Below are positions 1 to 13,176 of a stretch of 64,000 bases of DNA, one piece after another. Positions within the stretch are counted from its first letter, which is position 1; the number at the start of each line of letters is the position of its first letter. The notes under the pieces are model-generated. The model was not told where the DNA came from and did no database searches. It saw nothing but the letters and a program-made list of their open reading frames with translations. Both the position numbers and the translations under genes were made by a program. The stretch is from NCBI RefSeq assembly GCF_029227915.1, contig NC_079877.1:5644001-5708000 (forward strand), written 5' to 3'. The DNA comes from Hydractinia symbiolongicarpus (lineage: Eukaryota > Cnidaria > Hydrozoa > Anthoathecata > Hydractiniidae).

Positions 1-1486
1 TATCTTTTCACCACTAAAACGCTTGAGACTTGTAGTTTTCAAAAATGTTTTCATTTTTGATGAGACGCTAAATAAAAGAAGTTTAATCGCCAGCAAACGA
101 AAACCCGCGATTTCCCGTAAATCCCGGTCTCGGCCCGTATAGTCAAAAGTATACAAGGAAAGTACCCAGTGAGTAAATCATTTCCCTAACGAATTTTTAA
201 ATTATTTTTTCACCACTAAAACGCATGAGACTTGTAGTTTTCAAAAATGTTTTCATTTTTGATGAGACGCTGAATAAAAGAAGTTTAATCGCCGACAAAC
301 GAAAACCTGCGATTTTCCGTAAATCCCGGACGCTGCCCGTATAGTCAAAAGTATACAAAGAGAGTACCCAGGGTGTAAACTCACTTCCCGAACGATTTTT
401 TAAATTATTTTTTCACCACTAAAACGCATGAGACTTGTAGTTTTCAAGAATGTTTTCATTTTTGATGAGACGCTGAATAAAAGAAGTTTAATCGCCGGCA
501 AACGAAAACCTGCGATTTTCCGTAAATCCCGGACTCGGCCCGTATAGTCAAAAGTATACAAAGAGAGTACCCAGGGTGTAAACACACTTCCCGAACGATT
601 TTTTAAATTATTTTTTCGCCACTAAAACGCATGAGACTTGTAGTTTTTAAAAATGTTTTCATTTTTGATGAGACGCTGAATAAAAGAAGTTTAATCGCCG
701 GCAAACGATAACCTGCGATTTTCCGTAAATCCCGGACTCGGCCCGTATAGTCAAAAGTATACAAAGAGAGTACCCAGGGTGTAAACTCACTTCCCGAACG
801 ATTTTTTAAATTATTTTTTCACCACTAAAACGCATGAGACTTGTAGTTTTCAAGAATGTTTTCATTTTTGATGAGACGCTGAATAAAAGAAGTTTAATCG
901 CCGGCAAACGAAAACCTGCGATTTTCCGTAAATCCCGGACTCGGCCCGTATAGTCAAAAGTATACAAGGAGAGTACCCAGGGTGTAAACTCACTTCCCGA
1001 ACGATTTTTTAAATTATTTTTTCACCACTAAAACGCATGAGACTTGTAGTTTTCAAAAATGTTTTCATTTTTGATGAGACGCTGAATAAAAGAAGTTTAA
1101 TCGCCGGCAAACGAAAACCCGCGATTTCCCGTAAATCCCGGACTCGGCCGTATAGTCAAAAGTATACAAGGAAAGTACCCAGTGAGTAAACTCATTTTCC
1201 CAACAAATTTTTAAATTATTTTTTCACAACTAAAACGCATGAGACTTGTAGTTTTCAGAAATGTTTTCATCTTTGATGAGACGCTTAATGAAAGTGGTTT
1301 AATCGCCGGCAAACGAAAACCCGCGATTTCCCGTAAATCCCGGACTCGGCCCGTATAGTCAAAAGTATACAAGGAAAGTACCCAGTGAGTAAACTCATTT
1401 CCCGAACGAATTTTTAAATTATTTTTTCACCACTAAAACGCATGAGACTTGTAGTTTTCAGAAATGTTTTCATTTTTGATGAGACG
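1..1486 (+). repeat. Block repeat, period 2,842 bp, copy 1
   Basis: Bases 1-1,486 match 2,843-4,328 at an offset of 2,842 bp (14 monomers). Rare private states are shared, such as CCGACAAACG, GACGCTGCCCG, AACTCATTTTCCCAACAAAT and TTCACAACTAAAACG. Only a few substitutions were noticed (for example AAACCC to AAATCC, and CCCGCG to CTCGCG). Similarity falls off at the CGCTTAATG/CGTTAAATA difference near 1,487. Confidence 0.85.
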
Positions 1487-1552
1487 CTTAATGAAAGTGG
1501 TTTAATCGCTGGCAAACGAAAACCCGCGATTTCCCGTAAATCCCGGGCTTGG

Positions 1553-1566
1553 CCCGTATAGTCGAA
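1553..1566 (-). other. CENP-B-box-like motif with one-base-short spacer (example copy)
   Basis: On the minus strand this copy reads TTCGACTATACGGG. The mammalian CENP-B box is NTTCGNNNNANNCGGGN. All nine fixed bases (TTCG, A, CGGG) are here in order, but the first spacer is three bases (ACT), not four. The motif occurs in monomers with TAGTCGAATG on the plus strand. Monomers with TAGTCAAAAG have TTTG in place of TTCG. CENP-B-like sites occur in unrelated satellites. The shorter spacer makes actual binding by a CENP-B-type protein uncertain. Confidence 0.4.
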
Positions 1567-2842
1567 TGTATACAAAGAAAGTACCCTGTGAGTAAACTCA
1601 TTTCCAAAACGATTTTCTAAATTATCTTTTCACCACTAAAACGCTTGAGACTTGTAATTTTCAAAAATGTTTTAATTTTTGATGAGACGCTAAATAAAAG
1701 AAGTTTAATCGCCGGCAAACGAAAACCCGCCATTTCCCGTAAACCCCGGACTCGGCCCGCATAGTCAAAAGTATACAAAGAAATTACCCAGGGTGTAAAC
1801 TCATTTCCCGAACGATTTTTTAAATTATTTTATTCACTACTAAAACGCATGAGATTTGTAGTTTTCAAAAATGTTTTCATTTTTGATGAGACGCTTAATA
1901 AAAGAGGTTTAATCGGCGGCAAACGAAATCCCGCGATTTCCCGTAAATCCCGGGCTTGGCCCGTATAGTCGAATGTATACAAAGAAAGTACCCAGGAAGT
2001 AAACTCATTTCCCGAACGATTTTTTAAATTTTTTTTTCACCACTAAAACGCACGAGACTTGTAGTTTTCAAAAATGTTTTCATTTTTGATGAGACGCTTA
2101 ATGAAAGAGGTTTAATCGCCGGCAAACGAAAACCCGCGATTTCCCGTATATCCCGGGCTTGACCCGTATAGTCGAATGTATACAAGGAAAGTACCCAGTG
2201 AGTAAACTCATTTCCCGAACGAATTTTTAAATTATTTTTTCACCACTAAAACGCATGAGACTTGTAGTTTTCAGAAATGTTTTCATTTTTGATGAGACGC
2301 TTAATGAAAGTGGTTTAATCGCCGGCAAACGAAAACCTGCGATTTCCCGTAAATCCCGGGCTTGGCCCGTATAGTCGAATGTATACAAAGAAAGTACCCT
2401 GTGAGTAAACTCATTTCCAAAACGATTTTTTAAATTATCTTTTCACCACTAAAACGCTTGAGACTTGTAATTTTCAAAAATGTTTTCATTTTTGATGAGA
2501 CGCTAAATAAAAGAAGTTTAATCGCCGTCAACCGAAAACCTGCAATTTCCCGTAAATTCCGGACTCGGCCCGTATAGTCAAAAGTGTACAAAGAAAGTAC
2601 CCGGGGTGTAAACTCATTTCCCGAACGATTTTTTAAATTATTATTTCACCACTAAAGCCCATGAGACTTGTAGTTTTTAAAAATGTTTTCATTTTTGATG
2701 AGACGCTTAATAAAAGGGGGTTTAATCGCCGGCAAACGAAATCCCGCGATTTCCCGTGAATCCCGGGCTTGGCCCGTATAGTCGAATGTATACAAAGAAA
2801 GTACCCAGGAAGTAAACTCATTTCCAAAACGATTTTTTAAAT

Positions 2843-4328
2843 TATCTTTTCACCACTAAAACGCTTGAGACTTGTAGTTTTCAAAAATGTTTTCATTTTT
2901 GATGAGACGCTAAATAAAAGAAGTTTAATCGCCAGCAAACGAAATCCCGCGATTTCCCGTAAATCCCGGTCTCGGCCCGTATAGTCAAAAGTATACAAGG
3001 AAAGTACCCAGTGAGTAAATCATTTCCCTAACGAATTTTTAAATTATTTTTTCACCACTAAAACGCATGAGACTTGTAGTTTTCAAAAATGTTTTCATTT
3101 TTGATGAGACGCTGAATAAAAGAAGTTTAATCGCCGACAAACGAAAACCTGCGATTTTCCGTAAATCTCGGACGCTGCCCGTATAGTCAAAAGTATACAA
3201 AGAGAGTACCCAGGGTGTAAACTCACTTCCCGAACGATTTTTTAAATTATTTTTTCACCACTAAAACGCATGAGACTTGTAGTTTTCAAGAATGTTTTCA
3301 TTTTTGATGAGACGCTGAATAAAAGAAGTTTAATCGCCGGCAAACGAAAACCTGCGATTTTCCGTAAATCCCGGACTCGGCCCGTATAGTCAAAAGTATA
3401 CAAAGAGAGTACCCAGGGTGTAAACACACTTCCCGAACGATTTTTTAAATTATTTTTTCGCCACTAAAACGCATGAGACTTGTAGTTTTTAAAAATGTTT
3501 TCATTTTTGATGAGACGCTGAATAAAAGAAGTTTAATCGCCGGCAAACGATAACCTGCGATTTTCCGTAAATCCCGGACTCGGCCCGTATAGTCAAAAGT
3601 ATACAAAGAGAGTACCCAGGGTGTAAACTCACTTCCCGAACGATTTTTTAAATTATTTTTTCACCACTAAAACGCATGAGACTTGTAGTTTTCAAGAATG
3701 TTTTCATTTTTGATGAGACGCTGAATAAAAGAAGTTTAATCGCCGGCAAACGAAAACCTGCGATTTTCCGTAAATCCCGGACTCGGCCCGTATAGTCAAA
3801 AGTATACAAGGAGAGTACCCAGGGTGTAAACTCACTTCCCGAACGATTTTTTAAATTATTTTTTCACCACTAAAACGCATGAGACTTGTAGTTTTCAAAA
3901 ATGTTTTCATTTTTGATGAGACGCTGAATAAAAGAAGTTTAATCGCCGGCAAACGAAAACCCGCGATTTCCCGTAAATCCCGGACTCGGCCGTATAGTCA
4001 AAAGTATACAAGGAAAGTACCCAGTGAGTAAACTCATTTTCCCAACAAATTTTTAAATTATTTTTTCACAACTAAAACGCATGAGACTTGTAGTTTTCAG
4101 AAATGTTTTCATCTTTGATGAGACGCTTAATGAAAGTGGTTTAATCGCCGGCAAACGAAAACTCGCGATTTCCCGTAAATCCCGGACTCGGCCCGTATAG
4201 TCAAAAGTATACAAGGAAAGTACCCAGTGAGTAAACTCATTTCCCGAACGAATTTTTAAATTATTTTTTCACCACTAAAACGCATGAGACTTGTAGTTTT
4301 CAGAAATGTTTTCATTTTTGATGAGACG
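2843..4328 (+). repeat. Block repeat, period 2,842 bp, copy 2
   Basis: This is the second copy of the 1-1,486 block. Its left part, about 2,843-3,490, is present a third time at about 6,698-7,345 (offset 3,855 bp, 19 monomers), where the match begins further left near 2,185/6,040. The monomer after the right edge (from 4,329) switches to the CGTCAACCG type, so the edge looks like an exchange inside a monomer. Confidence 0.82.
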
Positions 4329-4654
4329 TTAAATAAAAGAGGTTTAATCGCCGTCAACCGAAAACCTGCAATTTCCCGTAAATCCCGGGCTTGGCCCGTA
4401 TAGTCGAATGTATACAAAGAAAGTACCCTGTGAGTAAACTCATTTCCAAAACGATTTTCTAAATTATCTTTTCACCACTAAAACGCTTGAGACTTGTAAT
4501 TTTCAAAAATGTTTTCATTTTTGATGAGACGCTAAATAAAAGAGGTTTAATCGCCGTCAACCGAAAACCTGCAATTTCCCGTAAATTCCGGACTCGGCCC
4601 GTATAGTCAAAAGTGTACAAAGAAAGTACCCGGGGTGTAAACTCATTTCCCGAA

Positions 4655-5466
4655 CGATTTTTTAAATTATTATTTCACCACTAAAGCCCATGAGACTTGT
4701 AGTTTTTAAAAATGTTTTCATTTTTGATGAGACGCTTAATAAAAGAGGTTTAATCGGCGGCAAACGAAATCCCGCGATTTCCCGTAAATCCCGGGCTTGG
4801 CCCGTATAGTCGAATGTATACAAAGAAAGTACCCAGGAAGTAAACTCATTTCCCGAACGATTTTTTAAATTTTTTTTTCACCACTAAAACGCACGAGACT
4901 TGTAGTTTTCAAAAATGTTTTCATTTTTGATGAGACGCTTAATGAAAGAGGTTTAATCGCCGGCAAACGAAAACCCGCGATTTCCCGTATATCCCGGGCT
5001 TGACCCGTATAGTCGAATGTATACAAAGAAAGTACCCAGGGAGTAAACTCATTTCCCAAACGATTTTTTAAATTATTATTTCACCACTAAAGCCCATGAG
5101 ACTTGTAGTTTTTAAAAATGTTTTCATTTTTGATGAGACGCTTAATAAAAGAGGTTTAATCGGCGGCAAACGAAATCCCGCGATTTCCCGTAAATCCCGG
5201 GCTTGGCCCGTATAGTCGAATGTATACAAAGAAAGTACCCAGGAAGTAAACTCATTTCCCGAACGATTTTTTAAATTTTTTTTTCACCACTAAAACGCAC
5301 GAGACTTGTAGTTTTCAAAAATGTTTTCATTTTTGATGAGACGCTTAATGAAAGAGGTTTAATCGCCGGCAAACGAAAACCCGCGATTTCCCGTATATCC
5401 CGGGCTTGACCCGTATAGTCGAATGTATACAAAGAAAGTACCCAGGGAGTAAACTCATTTCCCAAA
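4655..5466 (+). repeat. Tandem dimer, two copies of 406 bp
   Basis: A two-monomer unit of 406 bp is repeated twice in direct succession (about 4,655-5,060 and 5,061-5,466). Both copies carry the rare states TTTAATCGGCGG in the first monomer, and GCACGAG plus CCGTATATCCCGGGCTTGACC in the second. The same rare monomers occur singly near 1,830-2,160, the likely source. Confidence 0.85.
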
Positions 5467-6909
5467 CGATTTTTTAAATTATTATTTCACCACTAAAGCC
5501 CATGAGACTTGTAGTTTTTAAAAATGTTTTCATTTTTGATGAGACGCTGAATAAAAGAAGTTTAATCGCCGGCAAACGAAAACCTGCGATTTCCCGTAAA
5601 TTCCGGACTCGGCCCGTATAGTCAAAAGTATACAAAGAGAGTACCCAGGGTGTAAACTCACTTCCCGAACGATTTTTTAAATTATTTTTTCACCACTAAA
5701 ACGCATGAGACTTGTAGTTTTCAAAAATGTTTTCATTTTTGATGAGACGCTGAATAAAAGAAGTTTAATCGCCGGCAAACGAAAACCCGCGATTTCCCGT
5801 AAATCCCGGACTCGGCCGTATAGTCAAAAGTATACAAGGAAAGTACCCAGTGAGTAAACTCATTTCCCCAACGAATTTTTAAATTATTTTTTCACCACTA
5901 AAACGCATGAGACTTGTAGTTTTCAGAAATGTTTTCATTTTTGATGAGACGCTTAATGAAAGTGGTTTAATCGCCGGCAAACGAAAACCCGCGATTTCCC
6001 GTAAATCCCGGACTCGGCCCGTATAGTCAAAAGTATACAAGGAAAGTACCCAGTGAGTAAACTCATTTCCCGAACGAATTTTTAAATTATTTTTTCACCA
6101 CTAAAACGCATGAGACTTGTAGTTTTCAGAAATGTTTTCATTTTTGATGAGACGCTTAATGAAAGTGGTTTAATCGCCGGCAAACGAAAACCTGCGATTT
6201 CCCGTAAATCCCGGGCTTGGCCCGTATAGTCGAATGTATACAAAGAAAGTACCCTGTGAGTAAACTCATTTCCAAAACGATTTTTTAAATTATCTTTTCA
6301 CCACTAAAACGCTTGAGACTTGTAATTTTCAAAAATGTTTTCATTTTTGATGAGACGCTAAATAAAAGAAGTTTAATCGCCGTCAACCGAAAACCTGCAA
6401 TTTCCCGTTAATTCCGGACTCGGCCCGTATAGTCAAAAGTGTACAAAGAAAGTACCCGGGGTGTAAACTCATTTCCCGAACGATTTTTTAAATTATTATT
6501 TCACCACTAAAGCCCATGAGACTTGTAGTTTTTAAAAATGTTTTCATTTTTGATGAGACGCTTAATAAAAGGGGGTTTAATCGCCAGCAAACGAAATCCC
6601 GCGATTTCCCGTGAATCCCGGGCTTGGCCCGTATAGTCGAATGTATACAAAGAAAGTACCCAGGAAGTAAACTCATTTCCAAAACGATTTTTTAAATTAT
6701 CTTTTCACCACTAAAACGCTTGAGACTTGTAGTTTTCAAAAATGTTTTCATTTTTGATGAGACGCTAAATAAAAGAAGTTTAATCGCCAGCAAACGAAAA
6801 CCCGCGATTTCCCGTAAATCCCGGTCTCGGCCCGTATAGTCAAAAGTATACAAGGAAAGTACCCAGTGAGTAAATCATTTCCCTAACGAATTTTTAAATT
6901 ATTTTTTCA

Positions 6910-9900
6910 CCACTAAAACGCATGAGACTTGTAGTTTTCAAAAATGTTTTCATTTTTGATGAGACGCTGAATAAAAGAAGTTTAATCGCCGACAAACGAA
7001 AACCTGCGATTTTCCGTAAATCCCGGACGCTGCCCGTATAGTCAAAAGTATACAAAGAGAGTACCCAGGGTGTAAACTCACTTCCCGAACGATTTTTTAA
7101 ATTATTTTTTCACCACTAAAACGCATGAGACTTGTAGTTTTCAAGAATGTTTTCATTTTTGATGAGACGCTGAATAAAAGAAGTTTAATCGCCGGCAAAC
7201 GAAAACCTGCGATTTTCCGTAAATCCCGGACTCGGCCCGTATAGTCAAAAGTATACAAAGAGAGTACCCAGGGTGTAAACACACTTCCCGAACGATTTTT
7301 TAAATTATTTTTTCGCCACTAAAACGCATGAGACTTGTAGTTTTTAAGAATGTTTTCATTTTTGATGAGACGCTTAATGAAAGTGGTTTAATCGCTGGCA
7401 AACGAAAACCCGCGATTTCCCGTAAATCCCGGGCTTGGCCCGTATAGTCGAATGTATACAAAGAAAGTACCCTGTGAGTAAACTCATTTCCAAAACGATT
7501 TTCTAAATTATCTTTTCACCACTAAAACGCTTGAGACTTGTAATTTTCAAAAATGTTTTCATTTTTGATGAGACGCTAAATAAAAGAGGTTTAATCGCCG
7601 TCAACCGAAAACCTGCAATTTCCCGTAAATTCCGGACTCGGCCCGTATAGTCAAAAGTGTACAAAGAAAGTACCCGGGGTGTAAACTCACTTCCCGAACG
7701 ATTTTTTAAATTAGTTTTTCACCACTAAAACGCATGAGACTTGTAGTTTTCAAGAATGTTTTCATTTTTGATGAGACGCTGAATAAAAGAAGTTTAATCG
7801 CCGGCAAACGAAAACCTGCGATTTTCCGTAAATCCCGGACTCGGCCCGTATAGTCAAAAGTATACAAGGAGAGTACCCAGGGTGTAAACTCACTTCCCGA
7901 ACGATTTTTTAAATTATTTTTTCACCACTAAAACGCATGAGACTTGTAGTTTTCAAAAATGTTTTCATTTTTGATGAGACGCTGAATAAAAGAAGTTTAA
8001 TCGCCGGCAAACGAAAACCCGCGATTTCCCGTAAATCCCGGACTCGGCCGTATAGTCAAAAGTATACAAGGAAAGTACCCAGTGAGTAAACTCATTTCCC
8101 GAACGAATTTTTAAATTATTTTTTCACCACTAAAACGCATGAGACTTGTAGTTTTCAAAAATGTTTTCATTTTTGATGAGACGCTAAATAAAAGAAGTTT
8201 AATCGCCGGCAAACGAAAACCCGCCATTTCCCGTAAATCCTGGACTCGACCCGTATAGTCAAAAGTATACAAAGAAAGTACCCAGGGAGTAAACTCATTT
8301 CCCGACGATTTTTTAAATTATTTTTTCACCACTAAAACGCATGAGACTTGTAGTTTTCAAAAATGTTTTCATTTTTGATGAGACGCTGAATAAAAGAAGT
8401 TTAATCGCCGGCAAACGAAAACCTGCGATTTCCCGTAAATTCCGGACTCGGCCCGTATAGTCAAAAGTATACAAAGAAAGTACCCGGGGTGTAAACTCAT
8501 TTCCCGAACGATTTTTTAAATTATTATTTCACCACTAAAGCCCATGAGACTTGTAGTTTTTAAAAATGTTTTCATTTTTGATGAGACGCTTAATAAAAGA
8601 GGTTTAATCGCTGCAAACGAAGTCCCGCGATTTACCGTAAATCCCGGGCTTGGCCGTATAGTCGAATGTATACAAAGAAAGTACCCAGGAAGTAAACTCA
8701 TTTCCCGAACGATTTTTTAAATTCTTTTTTCACCACTAAAACGCATGAGACTTGTAGTTTTCAAAAATGTTTTCATTTTTAATGAGAATCTGAATAAAAG
8801 AAGTTTAATCGCCGGCAAACGAAAACCTGCGATTTTCCGTAAATCCCGGACTCGGCCCGTATAGTCAAAAGTATACAAAGAGAGTACCCAGGGTGTAAAC
8901 TCACTTCCCGAACGATTTTTTAAATTATTTTTTCGCCACTAAAACGCATGAGACTTGTAGTTTTCAAAAATGTTTTCATTTTTGATGAGACGCTGAATAA
9001 AAGAAGTTTAATCGCCGACAAACGAAAACCTGCGATTTTCCGTAAATCCCGGACGCTGCCCGTATAGTCAAAAGTATACAAAGAGAGTACCCAGGGTGTA
9101 AACTCACTTCCCGAACGATTTTTTAAATTATTTTTTCACCACTAAAACGCATGAGACTTGTAGTTTTCAAGAATGTTTTCATTTTTGATGAGACGCTGAA
9201 TAAAAGAAGTTTAATCGCCGGCAAACGAAAACCTGCGATTTTCCGTAAATCCCGGACTCGGCCCGTATAGTCAAAAGTATACAAAGAGAGTACCCAGGGT
9301 GTAAACACACTTCCCGAACGATTTTTTAAATTATTTTTTCGCCACTAAAACGCATGAGACTTGTAGTTTTTAAGAATGTTTTCATTTTTGATGAGACGCT
9401 TAATGAAAGTGGTTTAATCGCTGGCAAACGAAAACCCGCGATTTCCCGTAAATCCCGGGCTTGGCCCGTATAGTCGAATGTATACAAAGAAAGTACCCTG
9501 TGAGTAAACTCATTTCCAAAACGATTTTCTAAATTATCTTTTCACCACTAAAACGCTTGAGACTTGTAATTTTCAAAAATGTTTTCATTTTTGATGAGAC
9601 GCTAAATAAAAGAGGTTTAATCGCCGTCAACCGAAAACCTGCAATTTCCCGTAAATTCCGGACTCGGCCCGTATAGTCAAAAGTGTACAAAGAAAGTACC
9701 CGGGGTGTAAACTCACTTCCCGAACGATTTTTTAAATTATTTTTTCACCACTAAAACGCATGAGACTTGTAGTTTTCAAGAATGTTTTCATTTTTGATGA
9801 GACGCTGAATAAAAGAAGTTTAATCGCCGGCAAACGAAAACCTGCGATTTTCCGTAAATCCCGGACTCGGCCCGTATAGTCAAAAGTATACAAGGAGAGT

Positions 9901-10961
9901 ACCCAGGGTGTAAACTCACTTCCCGAACGATTTTTTAAATTATTTTTTCACCACTAAAACGCATGAGACTTGTAGTTTTCAAAAATGTTTTCATTTTTGA
10001 TGAGACGCTGAATAAAAGAAGTTTAATCGCCGGCAAACGAAAACCCGCGATTTCCCGTAAATCCCGGACTCGGCCGTATAGTCAAAAGTATACAAGGAAA
10101 GTACCCAGTGAGTAAACTCATTTCCCGAACGAATTTTTAAATTATTTTTTCACCACTAAAACGCATGAGACTTGTAGTTTTCAAAAATGTTTTCATTTTT
10201 GATGAGACGCTAAATAAAAGAAGTTTAATCGCCGGCAAACGAAAACCCGCCATTTCCCGTAAATCCTGGACTCGACCCGTATAGTCAAAAGTATACAAAG
10301 AAAGTACCCAGGGAGTAAACTCATTTCCCGACGATTTTTTAAATTATTTTTTCACCACTAAAACGCATGAGACTTGTAGTTTTCAAAAATGTTTTCATTT
10401 TTGATGAGACGCTGAATAAAAGAAGTTTAATCGCCGGCAAACGAAAACCTGCGATTTCCCGTAAATTCCGGACTCGGCCCGTATAGTCAAAAGTATACAA
10501 AGAAAGTACCCGGGGTGTAAACTCATTTCCCGAACGATTTTTTAAATTATTATTTCACCACTAAAGCCCATGAGACTTGTAGTTTTTAAAAATGTTTTCA
10601 TTTTTGATGAGACGCTTAATAAAAGAGGTTTAATCGCTGCAAACGAAGTCCCGCGATTTACCGTAAATCCCGGGCTTGGCCGTATAGTCGAATGTATACA
10701 AAGAAAGTACCCAGGAAGTAAACTCATTTCCCGAACGATTTTTTAAATTCTTTTTTCACCACTAAAACGCATGAGACTTGTAGTTTTCAAAAATGTTTTC
10801 ATTTTTAATGAGAATCTGAATAAAAGAAGTTTAATCGCCGGCAAACGAAAACCTGCGATTTTCCGTAAATCCCGGACTCGGCCCGTATAGTCAAAAGTAT
10901 ACAAAGAGAGTACCCAGGGTGTAAACTCACTTCCCGAACGATTTTTTAAATTATTTTTTCG
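6910..10961 (+). repeat. Tandem duplication, two copies of 2,026 bp
   Basis: Bases 6,910-8,935 and 8,936-10,961 are near-identical ten-monomer blocks in direct tandem. Shared rare states include GACGCTGCCCG, GTCAACCGAAAACC, TTTCCCGACGATT (one base short), CTGCAAACGAAGTCCC and AATGAGAATCTGAATAAAAG. One difference seen is AAATTAGTTTTTC in the first copy against AAATTATTTTTTC in the second. The arrangement fits a single recent unequal exchange. Confidence 0.88.
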
Positions 10962-13097
10962 CCACTAAAACGCATGAGACTTGTAGTTTTTAAAAATGTT
11001 TTCATTTTTGATGAGACGCTTAATAAAAGAGGTTTAATTGCTGCAAACGAAGTCCCGCGATTTCCCGTAAATCCCTGGCTTGGCCGTATAGTCGAATGTA
11101 TACAAAGAAAGTACCCAGGAAGTAAACTCATTTCCCGAACGATTTTTTAAATTATTTTTTCACCACTAAAACGCATGAGACTTGTAGTTTTCAGAAATGT
11201 TTTCATTTTTGATGAGACGCTTAATGAAAGTCGTTTAATCGCCGGCAAACGAAAACCCGCGATTTCCTGTAAATCCCGGGGTTGGCCCGTATAGTCGAAT
11301 GTATACAAAGAAAGTACCCTGTGAGTAAACTCATTTCCAAAACGATTTTTTAAATTATCTTTTCACCACTAAAACGCTTGAGACTTGTAGATTTCAAAAA
11401 TGTTTTCATTTTTGATGAGACGCTAAATAAAAGAAGTTTAATCGCCAGCAAACGAAAACCCGCGATTTCCCGTAAATCCCGGTCTCGGCCCGTATAGTTA
11501 AAAGTATACAAGGAAAGTACCCAGTGAGTAAATCATTTCCCTAACGAATTTTTAAATTATTTTTTCACCACTAAAACGCATGAGACTTGTAGTTTTCAAA
11601 AATGTTTTCATTTTTGATGAGACGCTGAATAAAAGAAGTTTAATCGCCGGCAAACGAAAACCTGCGATTTTCCGTAAATCCCGGACGCGGCCCGTATAGT
11701 CAAAAGTATACAAAGAGAGTACCCAGGGTGTAAACTCACTTCCCGAACGATTTTTTAAACTATTTTTTCACCACTAAAGCGCATGAGACTTGTAGTTTTC
11801 AAAAATGTTTTCATTTTTGATGAGACGCTGAATAAAAGAAGTTTAATCGCCGGCAAACGAACACCTGCGATTTCCCGTAAATTCCGGACTCGGCCCGTAT
11901 AGTCAAAAGTATACAAAGCAAGTACCCGGGGTGTAAACTCATTTCCCGAATGTTTTTTTAAATTATTATTTCACCACTAAAGCCCATGAGACTTGTAGTT
12001 TTTAAAAATGTTTTCATTTTTGATGAGACGCTTAATAAAAGAGTTTTAATCGCTGCAAACGAAGTCCCGCGATTTCCCGTAAATCCCTGGCTTGGCCGTA
12101 TAGTCGAATGTATACAAAGAAAGTACCCAGGAAGTAAACTCATTTCCCGAACGATTTTTTAAATTATTTTTTCACCACTAAAACGCATGAGACTTGTAGT
12201 TTTCAGAAATGTTTTCATTTTTGATGAGACGCTGATTAAAAGAAGTTTAATCGCCGGCAAACGAAAACCTGCGATTTTCCGTAAATCCCGGACTCGGCGC
12301 GTATAGTCAAAAGTATACAAAGAGAGTACCCAGGGTGTAAACTCACTTCCCGAACGATTTTTTAAATTATTTTTTCACCACTAAAACGCATGAGACTTGT
12401 AGTTTTCAAAAATGTTTTCATTTTTGATGAGACGCTGAATAAAAGAAGTTTAATCGCCTGCAAACGAAAACCTGCGATTTCCCGTAAATCCCGGACTCGG
12501 CCGGTATAGTCAAAAGTATACAAAGAGAGTACCCAGGGTGTAAACTCACTTCCCGAACGATTTTTAAAATTATTTTTTCACCACTAAAACGCATGAGACT
12601 TGTAGTTTTCAGAAATGTTTTCATTTTTGATGAGACGCTTAATGAAAGTGGTTTAATCGCCGGCAAACGAAAACCCGCGATTTCCCGTAAATCCCGGACT
12701 CGGCCCGTATAGTCAAAAGTATACAAGGAAAGTACCCAGTGAGTAAACTCATTTCCCGAACGAATTTTTGAATTATTTCTCCACCACTAAAACGCATGAG
12801 ACTTGTAGTTTTCAGAAATGTTTTCATTTTTGATGAGACGCTTAATGAAAGTGGTTTAATCGCCGGCAAACGAAAACCCGCGATTTCCTGTAAATCCCGG
12901 GCTTGGCCCGTATAGTCGAATGTATACAAAGAAAGTACCCTGTGAGTAAACTCATTTCCAAAACGATTTTTTAAATTATCTTTTCACCACTAAAACGCTT
13001 GAGACTTGTAGTTTTCAAAAATGTTTTCATTTTTGATGAGACGCTAAATAAAAGAAGTTTAATCGCCGGCAAACGAAAACCCGCCATTTCCCGTAAA
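10870..13097 (+). repeat. Block repeat, period 4,053 bp, copy 1
   Basis: This eleven-monomer block reappears at about 14,923-17,149, offset 4,053 bp (20 monomers). Shared diagnostic states include AAGTCGTTTAATCG, CCGGGGTTGG, TATAGTTAAAAG, GCGCATGAG, CGAACACCTGCG, GCTGATTAAAAG, CTCGGCCGG and AATTTTTGAATTATTTCTCC. A shortened version lies between the two copies (13,177-14,922). Confidence 0.85.
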
Positions 13098-13176
13098 TCC
13101 CGGACTCGGCCCGTATAGTCAAAAGTATACAAAGAGAGTACCCAGGGTGTAAACTCATTTCCCGAACGATTTTTTA

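Noticed and set aside
1548-1572. Weak resemblance of TTGGCCCGTATAGTCGAAT to Pol III A/B boxes (a tRNA-derived SINE)
   Set aside because: Only short partial matches are present, with wrong spacing and no cloverleaf potential. The unit is tandem and has no A-tail.
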